In this document: positions 1-8,313 of the stretch, piece by piece
How the letters are laid out: the number at the start of each line of letters is the position of its first letter
Numbering within the stretch: position 1 is the stretch's first letter
Assembly: GCF_004146235.1 (NCBI RefSeq)
Contig: NZ_SELO01000017.1
Span: 1-64,000 of the forward strand
Direction: 5' to 3'
From: Tropicimonas sp. IMCC6043
GTDB lineage: Bacteria > Pseudomonadota > Alphaproteobacteria > Rhodobacterales > Rhodobacteraceae
DNA length: 64,000 nt
Notes under the pieces: generated by a model
What the model was told of the DNA's origin: nothing
Seen by the model: the letters and a program-made list of their open reading frames with translations, nothing else
The model's database searches: none
Position numbers and translations under genes: made by a program

Positions 1-345
1 CGCGCCGGACGCTTGAGCAATTTGAGGGCTCCGCGCCCGGCGCGCTTGCCCAGTTCGAAACCCAGTAATATGAAAACCAGACCCGCAGACTCTCGTTATG
101 AACGAGGGAACTCCGGGGGGCAGGTCAGCATCAGCCACCCATGTCCGATCCTTGCTTTGGTACGAGCGAATCGTGATCACTTTTTCGGTTTCCCTGTTGG
201 CACGCCGATGATCTGCCGAGTTCCCCAGCCGCTCTCAGTACGCTCCTACGACCGAAACCCTGGGTCAAGATGACCGGAATACAGATCAAGGCCGGGTTTT
301 CGTCCCCTCACGCCCTCCGAAACGGATCGGGAGGCACAAGAACCA

Positions 346-400
346 GTCGTTTCGACCCGATTTTCGGTCGTTTCGACCACGCCTTTCGGGCAATTCGACC
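346..400. promoter_or_regulatory. tandem GTCGTTTCGACC sites
   Basis: The 12-mer GTCGTTTCGACC occurs identically at 346-357 and 367-378, exactly 21 bp apart (two helical turns). A degenerate third copy, GGCAATTCGACC, follows at 389-400. The core GTCG-TTT-CGAC is itself an inverted repeat. Helically phased copies upstream of a regulator gene suggest a protein binding array. Which regulator binds is inference; the adjacent DeoR-family protein is the first candidate. Confidence 0.5.
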
Positions 401-479
401 GGCCAGAACCGGGATTTGCGGCACCGTTCCAGGTCCGGAGCCGCGCGGATTCCCTCTTTCCAAGCACTTTCGTATGCTG

Positions 480-495
480 TTTCATTCGAAAGAAA
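480..495. promoter_or_regulatory. putative DeoR-type operator
   Basis: TTTCATTCGAAAGAAA is an interrupted palindrome with TTTC/GAAA ends and a TTCGAA centre. It lies 21 bp before the chosen start of the DeoR-family gene, a position suited to autorepression. The octamer TTCGAAAG within it recurs at 1329 and 1354 in front of the kinase gene. Confidence 0.5.
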
Positions 496-516
496 TAGCC
501 GGGACAGTTGTACAAA

Positions 517-1290
517 ATGAAGACCGGACGAAACACCAGGACGCGTCAGCAGGCCATCCTGCGCCACTTGCACCAGAACGGCCGGGCGACGGTGGAGGAA
601 CTGGCCGGGCGTTTCGAGACCACGCCGCAGACCATCCGCAAGGATCTCAACATCCTCGCCGGAGCCGGGCGGGTGATGCGGTTCCATGGCGGTGCCTCGC
701 TGCTCGCGGGGAGCGAATATACCGGCTACGAGGTGCGCAAGCAGATCGCCCGCGAGCAGAAGGAGCGCATTGGCCGGGCGGCCGCGGCGCTGGTGCCGAA
801 CAACACCGCCGTGATCCTCAACGCGGGCACCACCACCGCCGAGGTCGCGCGCCGCCTCGAGAACCATTCCGGCCTCAAGCTGGTCACCGACAACCTCGAG
901 ATCGCCAATGAACTCAGGCATATGGCGGGGATCGAGGTGATGGTCCCGGGCGGCGTGATCCGCGCCTCCGATGGCGCGATCCTCGGCGAGACGGCGGTCG
1001 AGTTCATCCGTCAGTTCCGCGCCGACATCGCCATCGTCGGCTGCGCCGCGATCGCGTCCGACGGCGCGCTGCTGGATTTCGACCTGCGCGAAGCGGTGGT
1101 GGCGCGCGCCATCCTCGCGGTGTCGCGAAATGTCATTCTCGCCGTCGACTCGTCGAAATTCGAACGCATGGCGCCCGTCTGCATCGGCCATCTGAACCAG
1201 CTCCGCAGCCTCGTTACCGACCGGGGCTGCCCGGCAGAACTGCGCGATCTCTGCCGGGCCGAGGGCGTGGACCTCGTGATCGCGGACTAG
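517..1290 (+). CDS. DeoR/GlpR-family transcriptional regulator of the sulfosugar cluster
   Basis: This 257-residue protein has the usual length and layout of the DeoR family. An N-terminal winged helix-turn-helix covers about residues 10-60 and includes the stretch TTPQTIRKDLN. The DeoRC sugar-phosphate sensor domain follows, with the NAGTTT and D-rich ILAVD motifs. I chose the ATG at 517; a TTG at 508 is in frame, but the ATG gives a standard N-terminus. It heads a plus-strand cluster of sugar catabolic genes, so a local repressor released by a sugar phosphate is likely. The known regulator of the E. coli sulfoquinovose genes, CsqR/YihW, is also a DeoR-family protein, which fits the proposed role. 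The ligand is not shown by the sequence. Confidence 0.9.
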   Translation: MKTGRNTRTRQQAILRHLHQNGRATVEELAGRFETTPQTIRKDLNILAGAGRVMRFHGGASLLAGSEYTGYEVRKQIAREQKERIGRAAAALVPNNTAVILNAGTTTAEVARRLENHSGLKLVTDNLEIANELRHMAGIEVMVPGGVIRASDGAILGETAVEFIRQFRADIAIVGCAAIASDGALLDFDLREAVVARAILAVSRNVILAVDSSKFERMAPVCIGHLNQLRSLVTDRGCPAELRDLCRAEGVDLVIAD

Positions 1291-1328
1291 ATCGCCGACG
1301 CGACGACGTCCGCCGGTTGACAGGATGG

Positions 1329-1377
1329 TTCGAAAGGAACAGCATCCGCGCAATTCGAAAGCTGAAACGAACGTTTC
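1329..1377. promoter_or_regulatory. operator region before the kinase gene
   Basis: The gap between the regulator and the kinase holds two copies of TTCGAAAG, at 1329-1336 and 1354-1361, 25 bp apart. Next to them is the inverted repeat GAAACG-AA-CGTTTC at 1364-1377. The same octamer lies in the palindrome before the regulator gene. The likely reading is that the DeoR protein controls the catabolic genes from a second promoter here. Confidence 0.5.
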
Positions 1378-1476
1378 CGATTCGCGCACGCATCGGACCG
1401 CTCGGGAGGACCCACATTTGCCCGCATCGCAGCTGCCGAAGCGTCAGCAAGTCTCGCCTGCGCTGGAGTCGCAGCG

Positions 1477-2361
1477 ATGAGCGACGTCCTCGTGCTTGGA
1501 ATGGCAGCAGTCGATTTCGTTCTAGGTATCGACGAGTTCCCGTCCGAACCCACCAAATATCGCGCCCGTTCGGCCGACATCGTCGGCGGCGGACCGGCCG
1601 CCAATGCCGCTGTCGCCATCGCCCGGCTCGGTGGGCATCCGAGCTTTGTCGGCCGGCTCGGCGACGACCCGCTGGCGGACATCGTGCTTGCAGACCTTGA
1701 AGCGGCCGGCGTTTCGACCGATCACGTCCATCGCACGCCCGGCGGCCGTTCCGCCTTTTCCTCGGTCCTCGTCGACACAAATGGCGAGCGGCAGGTCGTC
1801 AATTTCCGCGGCGAGGGGCTGACGGAGGATGCCGATTGGATCGCCGCCCTGCCCCGCGCCGATGCCGTGCTCGTCGACACCCGCTGGCCCGACGGCGCTG
1901 CTGCTGCGCTCGCCCGAGCCCGCGCGTGGGACGTGCCCGGGATCGTCGACGGCGAGGCGCCGATCGACCCGCGCCTCGTCGCCGAGGCCAGCCACCTCGC
2001 CCTCTCGCGACAGGGGTTGGCCTCGCTGGTGCCGGGCGAGGACCTTGCCGATGCGCTCGCGACCCTTGCCGCGCGGCGTCCCGGCTGGAGCTGCGTGACG
2101 GACGGCGCGAATGGCATCTGGTTCACCGACGGAGGCGGCATCGCCCACCTCCCGGCCTTCCGTGTCGACACCGTGGACACGCTCGCCGCTGGCGATGTCT
2201 GGCACGGGGCCTTCGCGCTGGCGCTCGCCGAAGCACGGCCGGAACGCGAGGCGATCCGCTTTGCCAATGCCACCGCGGCGCTCAAATGCATGCGTTTCGG
2301 CGGCCGGTCCGGGACTCCCGACCGCGCTACCGTCGAGACCTTTCTCGAGGAGACGGAATGA
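1477..2361 (+). CDS. PfkB-family sugar kinase, proposed sulfofructose kinase
   Basis: This 294-residue protein is a ribokinase/PfkB kinase. It carries the N-terminal sugar-binding motif GGGPAANAAVAIARLGG near residues 36-50. The C-terminal signature DTLAAGDVWHGAF includes the catalytic Asp and the anion hole. Phosphorylation of a keto-sugar at C1 is the usual chemistry before a class I LacD-type aldolase, and that aldolase is the next gene, overlapping by 4 bases (ATGA). In E. coli the sulfofructose kinase YihV belongs to this same superfamily. The substrate assignment rests on the neighbours (isomerase, aldolase, sulfopyruvate decarboxylase). A kinase for an ordinary ketohexose cannot be excluded from sequence alone. 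Confidence 0.85.
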   Translation: MSDVLVLGMAAVDFVLGIDEFPSEPTKYRARSADIVGGGPAANAAVAIARLGGHPSFVGRLGDDPLADIVLADLEAAGVSTDHVHRTPGGRSAFSSVLVDTNGERQVVNFRGEGLTEDADWIAALPRADAVLVDTRWPDGAAAALARARAWDVPGIVDGEAPIDPRLVAEASHLALSRQGLASLVPGEDLADALATLAARRPGWSCVTDGANGIWFTDGGGIAHLPAFRVDTVDTLAAGDVWHGAFALALAEARPEREAIRFANATAALKCMRFGGRSGTPDRATVETFLEETE

Positions 2362-3386
2362 TGAACCTCACTCTCGGAAAGCTCTGGGGGCTGCGTCGCA
2401 TGGCCGATGCGAACGGCATCTTCAAGATGACCGCGACCGATCAGCGCCCGCCGATCAAGAATCCTATCGCCAAACGGCTCGGTCTCGCACAGGCCCCCTG
2501 GCAGGAAGTCGCCCGCTTCAAGGCGATGCTGATCGAGATCCTGCAATCGCACTCGACCGCGCTCCTCTTGGACCCGCATTTCGCCATCCCCGCGGGGATC
2601 GACCTGCTGTCCCCGACCCGCGGACTGATCGTCACGCTGGAGGATTCGGTCTTCACCGAGACGCCGGGCGGGCGGCTGTCCTCCGATATCGACGACTGGT
2701 CGGTGGCGAAGATCAAGCGGATGGGCGGCGATGCGGTCAAGGTGCTGGCCTGGTACCGGCCCGATGCGGACCCGCAGGTTGTGCAGGCACAGCGCGACTA
2801 CGTGAAACGGATCGGCGACGCATGCGCACGCTACGACATCCCTTTCCTGCTGGAGCTTCTGGTCTATCCGCTGGCCGCTGACGCCCACCAGACCGGCGAC
2901 TATGTCGAACTCAGGGGAAAGAAATCGGACGACGTGCTGGCCAGCGTCGCGGAGTTCGCAAAGCCCGACTATGGCGTCGACGTCTTCAAGCTGGAGAGCC
3001 CGGTCAACGCAGAGGATGCCGACGGCTCGGCCATGGTGCAGGCGATCTTCGACGAGATGGGCCGGCTGGCGGGCCGTCCCTGGGTAATGCTCTCGGCCGG
3101 TGCCGGCAAGGCCGCATTCCGGAACGTTCTGGAGCACGCCTTTGCCGCCGGCGCCAGCGGGTTCCTCGCCGGCCGCGCGATCTGGCTCGACGCGTTTGAC
3201 GCCTATCCCGACTGGGCGTCGATCGAGAAGGACCTGCGCGGCGGCGCGCTCGACTATCTCGCCGAGATCGGAGCGCTCGCCGACGCCAGGGCCGCCGACT
3301 GGTCCGCGCATCCCTGCTATGGCGAGGGTGGGGCGCGGTTCCGGCCGGCCGATGCCGGCTTCCGGCACGGCTACGACGCATTTTGA
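2358..3386 (+). CDS. LacD-like class I aldolase, proposed sulfofructose-1-phosphate aldolase
   Basis: This 342-residue protein resembles tagatose-1,6-bisphosphate aldolase (LacD), a Schiff-base aldolase of the TIM-barrel type. Landmarks are LLDPHF near residue 71, TLEDS near 93, VKVLAWYRP near 127 and FKLESPV near 210, where Lys211 is the likely Schiff-base lysine. LSAGAGK follows, where the phosphate probably binds. Two adjacent ATG codons (2358 and 2361) are possible starts; I used the first, which overlaps the kinase stop. The sulfosugar aldolases of the sulfo-EMP routes belong to this general fold, and cleavage to DHAP and 3-sulfolactaldehyde is proposed from context. Tagatose-bisphosphate cleavage is the alternative, but there is no galactitol or lactose gene nearby. 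Confidence 0.8.
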   Translation: MMNLTLGKLWGLRRMADANGIFKMTATDQRPPIKNPIAKRLGLAQAPWQEVARFKAMLIEILQSHSTALLLDPHFAIPAGIDLLSPTRGLIVTLEDSVFTETPGGRLSSDIDDWSVAKIKRMGGDAVKVLAWYRPDADPQVVQAQRDYVKRIGDACARYDIPFLLELLVYPLAADAHQTGDYVELRGKKSDDVLASVAEFAKPDYGVDVFKLESPVNAEDADGSAMVQAIFDEMGRLAGRPWVMLSAGAGKAAFRNVLEHAFAAGASGFLAGRAIWLDAFDAYPDWASIEKDLRGGALDYLAEIGALADARAADWSAHPCYGEGGARFRPADAGFRHGYDAF

Positions 3387-3396
3387 GGCAAGGCGC

Positions 3397-4779
3397 ATGA
3401 GACTTGGGATCCTCACCCTCGGTCGACCGACATTCGACGTGGCCTTCGCCGAGGAAAAACTGGCGGCGATGCTGGCCGCGCTCGACGCGACCGGACACGA
3501 TCTCGTCGGCCCGCGCGGCCTGCTCTTCGACGAGACAGCGACGCGCGCCGCCATGGACGAGATCGCCGCTTCCGGGATCGATCGGCTGCTGATCCTTCAG
3601 GTCACCTTCACCGACGCGTCGATGACCGTTGCCGCGGCGGACGCTTTCGACATGCCGCTGGCGATCTGGTCGATACCTGAGCCGCGACTGGGCGGCCGGC
3701 TCCGGCTCAACGCCTTCTGCGGGCTCAACCTCGCTTCCCACGCGCTCGGGCTGCGCAAGCGCGATTTCGGCTGGCTCCACGCCGACCCGGCGGGCGATAT
3801 CGCCAGCGATCTCGCCGATCTCCTCGCCGGACGGCGCATGGCCGGACGCCTCGACTCCGTGCCACCTCCCGAGCGCAGCCCCGAGGGCGCCCGCGTCGCA
3901 ATGGCGATCCGCGGCCGCAGGATCGGCCGGATCGGAGAAGCGCCGGCCGGCTTTGACACCTGCGCCTATTCCGCCGAGGCGATCGAGGCCCTGGCCGGCG
4001 TCACGGTCGAGGCGCTCCCGCTCGACGATCTCTTCGAGGCCGCGGCGGACGCATCACCGACAGCACTCGCCGAGACCCGCGCTCTCGCGGAGGCCGATGT
4101 GACCGGGCTCAGGGACGTCGATCAGGCCGAACTTGACCGCTCGCTCCGGCTCAAGTCCGGGATCGAGGCGCTTCGCTCATCCGGCGGGTACAGCGCCTTC
4201 GCGATCCGCTGCTGGCCGGAAACCTTCACGCAATATGGCGGTGCGGTCTGCGGCCCGGCGGCGATGCTGGGCGAGACGGGCCTGCCCTGCGCCTGCGAGG
4301 CCGATGTCATGGGCGCGCTGACCCAGCTGATCCTCATGGAAGCGGCGCAGGCACCGGTCTTTCTTACCGACCTCGTCGATATGGACCCCAAGGACGATAC
4401 CGGCGTCGTCTGGCATTGCGGCCAGGCACCGATTTCGATGCGCGACCCCGACGCGCCGGCCACCGCGACGGTACACAGCAACCGCAAGCAGCCGCTGCTT
4501 TACCAATTCCCGCTGAAACCCGGTCCGGTGACTTTCCTGCGGATCAGCCAGGCCTTCGGCCGGACGAAAATGGTCCTTGGCGCAGGCGAGATGCTGCGAC
4601 GGCCTATGGCCTTCACCGGCACCTCGGGCGTGGTCCGCTTCACCCGACCGGTCGGCGAGGTGCTGGCAGACATCATCGCCAGCGGACTCGAACATCACAT
4701 GGCGCTTGCCTATGGCGACCACCGCGCGACATTGCGCGCCACGGCCGCCGAACTCGGCCTGCCCCTTCTGGAGATCTGA
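3397..4779 (+). CDS. L-fucose/L-arabinose isomerase-family protein, proposed sulfoquinovose isomerase
   Basis: The 460-residue product has the general architecture of the metal-dependent L-fucose/L-arabinose isomerase family. The C-terminal half carries CACEADVMGAL around Glu301 and the segment WHCGQAP around His340, positions that normally hold metal ligands. It starts at the ATG at 3397, 10 bases after the aldolase stop, with a short purine-rich sequence in front. Isomerases of this family act as the sulfoquinovose-to-sulfofructose isomerase in the sulfo-EMP2 and transketolase-type sulfoquinovose pathways, unlike the YihS type of E. coli. Here it would supply the ketose to the kinase. Specificity for a sulfonated sugar is inferred from its neighbours. 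Confidence 0.75.
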   Translation: MRLGILTLGRPTFDVAFAEEKLAAMLAALDATGHDLVGPRGLLFDETATRAAMDEIAASGIDRLLILQVTFTDASMTVAAADAFDMPLAIWSIPEPRLGGRLRLNAFCGLNLASHALGLRKRDFGWLHADPAGDIASDLADLLAGRRMAGRLDSVPPPERSPEGARVAMAIRGRRIGRIGEAPAGFDTCAYSAEAIEALAGVTVEALPLDDLFEAAADASPTALAETRALAEADVTGLRDVDQAELDRSLRLKSGIEALRSSGGYSAFAIRCWPETFTQYGGAVCGPAAMLGETGLPCACEADVMGALTQLILMEAAQAPVFLTDLVDMDPKDDTGVVWHCGQAPISMRDPDAPATATVHSNRKQPLLYQFPLKPGPVTFLRISQAFGRTKMVLGAGEMLRRPMAFTGTSGVVRFTRPVGEVLADIIASGLEHHMALAYGDHRATLRATAAELGLPLLEI

Positions 4780-4780
4780 A

Positions 4781-5872
4781 ATGGTGCTGAGATACGGGCT
4801 CGTCGGCTCCGGCATGATGGGCCAGGAACACATCCGGAACCTGACCCTTCTCGGCGGTTGCGAGGTCACCGCCATCGCCGACCCCGACGAGGGCATGCGG
4901 CGGCTCTCTGTCGAGACAGCGGGAGGCGCGGCGCGGGCCTTTTCCGACTATCGGGAAATGTTGTCGGCCGACCTCTGCGACGTGCTGATGGTGATCTCGC
5001 CCAACGACACGCACTACCCGATCATGCTGGACCTGTTGGAGACCGGCAAACCGATCCTTTGCGAGAAACCGCTCTGCACCACCTCCGAGCATTGCCGCGA
5101 CCTCGTCCGCCGCGCCGAGGGCCGCGCGGCGCCGGTCTGGGTGGCGATGGAATACCGCTACATGCCGCCGATGCAACGGCTGGTCCAGGAGATGGCGGAG
5201 GGACGGATCGGCCGGCCCTGGATGATGTCGATCCGCGAGCACCGCTTCCCCTTCCTTCCCAAGGTCGGCGACTGGAACCGCTTCAACGAGCGCACCGGCG
5301 GCACGCTCACCGAGAAATGCTGCCATTTCTGGGACCTGATGCGCTACACGCTCCAGAGCGACCCCGTGCGCGTCTATGCCTCCGGCGCGATGGACGTGAA
5401 CCATGTCGACGAGCTCTATGGCGGCCGCAAGCCGGACATCATCGACAACGCCTTCGTCACGGTGGATTTCGCAAACGGAACAAGGGGCATGCTGGATCTC
5501 TGCATGTTCTCCGAAGGTGCCTACTGGCAGGAGAAGATCTGCGTCACGGGGGATCACGCGCGGATCGAGGCGAAGGTTCCCGGCCCCTCGCGCTTCTCTC
5601 CCGACGGACAGGAGCGCGACGCGGAAGTGGTCATCTCCGAACGCGCAACCAAGCGGGTGACCAAGGAGGTGATCCACGTACCGAACGAGGTGCTTCAGGC
5701 CGGCGACCACCACGGCTCGACCTACTTCCAGCATCAGCGCTTCCGCGATCTGGTACTGGCTGGTCATGGAACCCCAGAGGTGACATTGACGGACGGGCTC
5801 TGGTCCGTGATCGTCGGCGAGGCCGCCGAGCGCTCGGCACGGACGGGCGAGGCGATCGCGGTGGCGCTGTGA
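4781..5872 (+). CDS. Gfo/Idh/MocA oxidoreductase, candidate NAD-dependent sulfoquinovosidase
   Basis: This 363-residue protein has an N-terminal Rossmann fold with GLVGSGMMG at residues 6-14 and the diagnostic EKP motif at residues 95-97, as in the Gfo/Idh/MocA family. It starts one base after the isomerase stop. Members of this structural family can act as NAD-requiring glycoside hydrolases. One such group (SqgA, family GH188) opens sulfoquinovose glycosides in gene clusters with a sulfo-EMP2 pathway. No GH31-type sulfoquinovosidase is visible in the window, so this gene could fill that role. A simple sugar dehydrogenase is the alternative. The residues that bind the sulfonate cannot be assigned without alignment. 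Confidence 0.65.
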   Translation: MVLRYGLVGSGMMGQEHIRNLTLLGGCEVTAIADPDEGMRRLSVETAGGAARAFSDYREMLSADLCDVLMVISPNDTHYPIMLDLLETGKPILCEKPLCTTSEHCRDLVRRAEGRAAPVWVAMEYRYMPPMQRLVQEMAEGRIGRPWMMSIREHRFPFLPKVGDWNRFNERTGGTLTEKCCHFWDLMRYTLQSDPVRVYASGAMDVNHVDELYGGRKPDIIDNAFVTVDFANGTRGMLDLCMFSEGAYWQEKICVTGDHARIEAKVPGPSRFSPDGQERDAEVVISERATKRVTKEVIHVPNEVLQAGDHHGSTYFQHQRFRDLVLAGHGTPEVTLTDGLWSVIVGEAAERSARTGEAIAVAL

Positions 5873-5924
5873 TGCGCGCACCGGGCGCCGGGGCAAGGCA
5901 AGAGAGATTCGCAGAGGACACTTC

Positions 5925-7373
5925 ATGACCGACTACACGACCTACATGCAGCAGTCGAACCTGATCGGCGGGGACTGGACAGGCGCCGACAGCGGCAAGA
6001 TGATCGAGGTAACCAACCCTGCCACCGGCGCGGTGATCGGCACCGTTCCGAACTGCGGCGCCGACGAGACACATCGCGCAATCGCAGCAGCCGCCGAGGC
6101 TTTCCGGGACTGGTCGATATCCGACCTGGGGTTCCGCGTGCAGCTCCTGCAGGATCTGCATGATGCGCTGCTCGACAACCAGGAGAGCCTCGCTCTGCTT
6201 CTCACCACCGAACAGGGAAAGCCGCTCTTCGAAGCGAAGGGCGAGATCGCCATTTCGGCCGGCTACATCCGCTGGTTCGCCGAGGAGATCCGGCGCGCCA
6301 AGGGCGAGATCGTGCCAGCCCCGCAAGCCGGTCGCCGGCTGATGGTCACTCGCCACCCGGTGGGCGTCGTCGGCGCGATCACGCCGTGGAACTTCCCCTC
6401 CTCGATGCTCGCCCGCAAGCTCGGACCGGCGCTCGCCGCCGGCTGCACAGTGGTCGCCAAGCCGGCGACCGCGACACCCTATTCCGGCCTCGCCTGGGGC
6501 AAGCTCTGCGAGGAGGTCGGTTTCCCGGCAGGCGTGGTGAATATCGTCACGGGTTCCGCCCGCGCCATCGGCGGAGCGATCATGGAAAGCCCGACGGTCC
6601 GGAAGGTCACCTTCACCGGCTCGACCAAGATCGGAAAGCAACTCATCCGCCAGTCCGCGGACACCGTCAAAAAGGTCTCGATGGAGCTCGGTGGAAATGC
6701 GCCCTTCATCGTCTTCGACGACGCCGATCTCGACGCCGCGGTTGAGGGCGCGATGGTCGCCAAGTTCCGCAACATGGGTCAGACCTGTGTCTGCACAAAC
6801 CGTTTCTACGTACAGTCCGGCATCCACGACGCTTTCGTCGCACGGCTCCGGGAAGCCACGGCCGCGCTGGTGGTCGGCAACGGCGCCGAAGAAGGTGTGC
6901 AGCAGGGGCCGATGATCGACATGGATGCGGTCGAGAAGGTCGAGGAATTCATCGCTGACGCGACCAGCAAGGGCGCAAAGATCGTCGAGGGCGGCAAGCG
7001 CCACGGCAATGGCGGCACCTATTTCGAACCGACGGTGGTCACCGGCGCAACGAGCGAGATGCAGTTTGCCACCGAGGAAATCTTCGGTCCGCTGGCCGCC
7101 GTGTTCCGTTTCGAGAGCGAAGAGGAAGCGATCGAGGCGGCCAATGCCACCGAATTCGGCCTCGCGGCCTATGCCTATACGCGCGACGTGGGCCGGGTCT
7201 TCCGGCTCGACCAGGGGCTCGATTACGGCCTGATCGGCATCAATGCCGGGCTCATCACCACGGTCGAAGCGCCATTCGGAGGGCTGAAGCAATCCGGCAT
7301 GGGCAAGGAGGGCGGAAGCCAGGGCCTCGACGACTATCTCGAGACGAAATATCTTTGCGTCGCAGGCCTTTAG
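5925..7373 (+). CDS. GabD-like NAD(P)-dependent aldehyde dehydrogenase, proposed 3-sulfolactaldehyde dehydrogenase
   Basis: The protein has 482 residues, standard for the succinate-semialdehyde dehydrogenase branch of the aldehyde dehydrogenase superfamily. Visible catalytic elements are TPWNF (Asn156), MELGGNAP (Glu254) and MGQTCVC (Cys288). The start at 5925 is preceded by an AGAGGA ribosome binding site. In Pseudomonas putida SQ1 a GabD-like enzyme oxidises sulfolactaldehyde to sulfolactate, so this is the natural candidate for the step after the aldolase. Two bases separate it from the next gene, whose product would oxidise sulfolactate. Other semialdehydes remain possible substrates. Confidence 0.85.
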   Translation: MTDYTTYMQQSNLIGGDWTGADSGKMIEVTNPATGAVIGTVPNCGADETHRAIAAAAEAFRDWSISDLGFRVQLLQDLHDALLDNQESLALLLTTEQGKPLFEAKGEIAISAGYIRWFAEEIRRAKGEIVPAPQAGRRLMVTRHPVGVVGAITPWNFPSSMLARKLGPALAAGCTVVAKPATATPYSGLAWGKLCEEVGFPAGVVNIVTGSARAIGGAIMESPTVRKVTFTGSTKIGKQLIRQSADTVKKVSMELGGNAPFIVFDDADLDAAVEGAMVAKFRNMGQTCVCTNRFYVQSGIHDAFVARLREATAALVVGNGAEEGVQQGPMIDMDAVEKVEEFIADATSKGAKIVEGGKRHGNGGTYFEPTVVTGATSEMQFATEEIFGPLAAVFRFESEEEAIEAANATEFGLAAYAYTRDVGRVFRLDQGLDYGLIGINAGLITTVEAPFGGLKQSGMGKEGGSQGLDDYLETKYLCVAGL

Positions 7374-7375
7374 TG

Positions 7376-8302
7376 ATGTCGGTTCTGATCACCGAGTTCA
7401 TGGACAAAGCCGCGGTTGCCACGCTGCAATCGAAGGTCGAGACGCGCTACCTGCCGGACCTCGCTGACCGGCAGGAGGAGATTCCGGCCATGATCTCGGA
7501 GGTCGAGGCGCTCATCGTGCGCAACCGCACCCAAGTCACGGCGGCGCTGCTTGACGCGGCGCCGCGGCTTACAACCATCGGCCGGCTCGGCGTCGGGCTC
7601 GACAATATCGACCTCGACGCCTGCCGGGCGCGCGGCGTGAAGGTGATCCCGGCGACGGGAGCAAACAACCGGTCGGTGGCCGAATATGTCATCACCAGTG
7701 CCCTGGTCCTGCTGCGCGGCGCGTATCATTCGAAGCACGCAATGTTGGCGGGCAAGTGGCCGCGCGGGGACTGCGCCGGGCACGAGATCCAAGGCACGTC
7801 GCTCGGTCTCGTCGGCTTCGGCGGCATCGCGCGGGAGACCGCGCGGCTGGCGCGCGGCCTCGGGATGACCGTCCTTGCCGCCGACCCGTTCGTTTCGCCG
7901 CAGGACCCGGCCTGGGAAGCCGCCGAACAGGTCGATCTTCCGGACCTCCTGGCACGATCCGACGTCGTCAGCCTTCATGTTCCGCTAAGCGATGCGACCC
8001 GGCACATGATCGACGCCGCCGCGCTCGAACGGATGAAACCCGGCGCCATCCTGATCAACGCCGCCCGCGGCGGCGTCGTGGACGAAGCGGCGCTGGCGGC
8101 GGCCCTGAAGGCGGGCAGGATCGGCGGGGCGGCGCTCGACGTGTTCGAGACCGAGCCGCTGACCGCGGCAGCGGCCGAACCGTTCCGCGGATGCCCGAAC
8201 CTCATTCTGACGCCACACATCGCAGGCGTTACCGGGGAATCGAATGCGCGCGTCAGCTCGATGATCGCGGAATGCGTGCTGGAGCGGCTGAATCTGGTCT
8301 GA
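7376..8302 (+). CDS. SerA-like D-isomer-specific 2-hydroxyacid dehydrogenase, proposed (S)-sulfolactate dehydrogenase
   Basis: This 309-residue NAD-dependent dehydrogenase has the nucleotide-binding motif GLVGFGG near residues 144-150. The full catalytic set is Arg231 (NAARGG), Glu260 (FETEP) and His281 (TPHIAG). I chose the ATG at 7376, two bases after the preceding stop. The (S)-sulfolactate dehydrogenase SlcC of sulfolactate-degrading bacteria is a SerA-like protein of this family, and sulfolactate derived from sulfoquinovose has the S configuration. The next two genes encode sulfopyruvate decarboxylase, so sulfolactate to sulfopyruvate is the expected reaction. Phosphoglycerate or another hydroxyacid is a possible alternative. 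Confidence 0.85.
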   Translation: MSVLITEFMDKAAVATLQSKVETRYLPDLADRQEEIPAMISEVEALIVRNRTQVTAALLDAAPRLTTIGRLGVGLDNIDLDACRARGVKVIPATGANNRSVAEYVITSALVLLRGAYHSKHAMLAGKWPRGDCAGHEIQGTSLGLVGFGGIARETARLARGLGMTVLAADPFVSPQDPAWEAAEQVDLPDLLARSDVVSLHVPLSDATRHMIDAAALERMKPGAILINAARGGVVDEAALAAALKAGRIGGAALDVFETEPLTAAAAEPFRGCPNLILTPHIAGVTGESNARVSSMIAECVLERLNLV

Positions 8303-8313
8303 GGAGGAACCGA

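Larger units (their letters stand above)
1..516. other. non-coding region upstream of the sulfosugar cluster
   Basis: I find no convincing gene here. The open frames on either strand have no recognisable domain and no good ribosome binding site. A perfect inverted repeat with 6-bp arms (CTCGTT-ATG-AACGAG) lies at 92-106. Three further sites that look regulatory are listed separately at 346-400 and 480-495. The left edge may hold the end of a neighbouring gene's control region, but nothing in the sequence proves this. Confidence 0.5.

Noticed and set aside
508-516. TTG at 508 as start of the DeoR-family gene
   Set aside because: The ATG at 517 gives a normal N-terminus; the TTG has only a GGGA at unfavourable spacing.
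1722-3554. Open frame of 610 codons on the minus strand
   Set aside because: It is the complement of the kinase and aldolase genes and its sequence has no domain.
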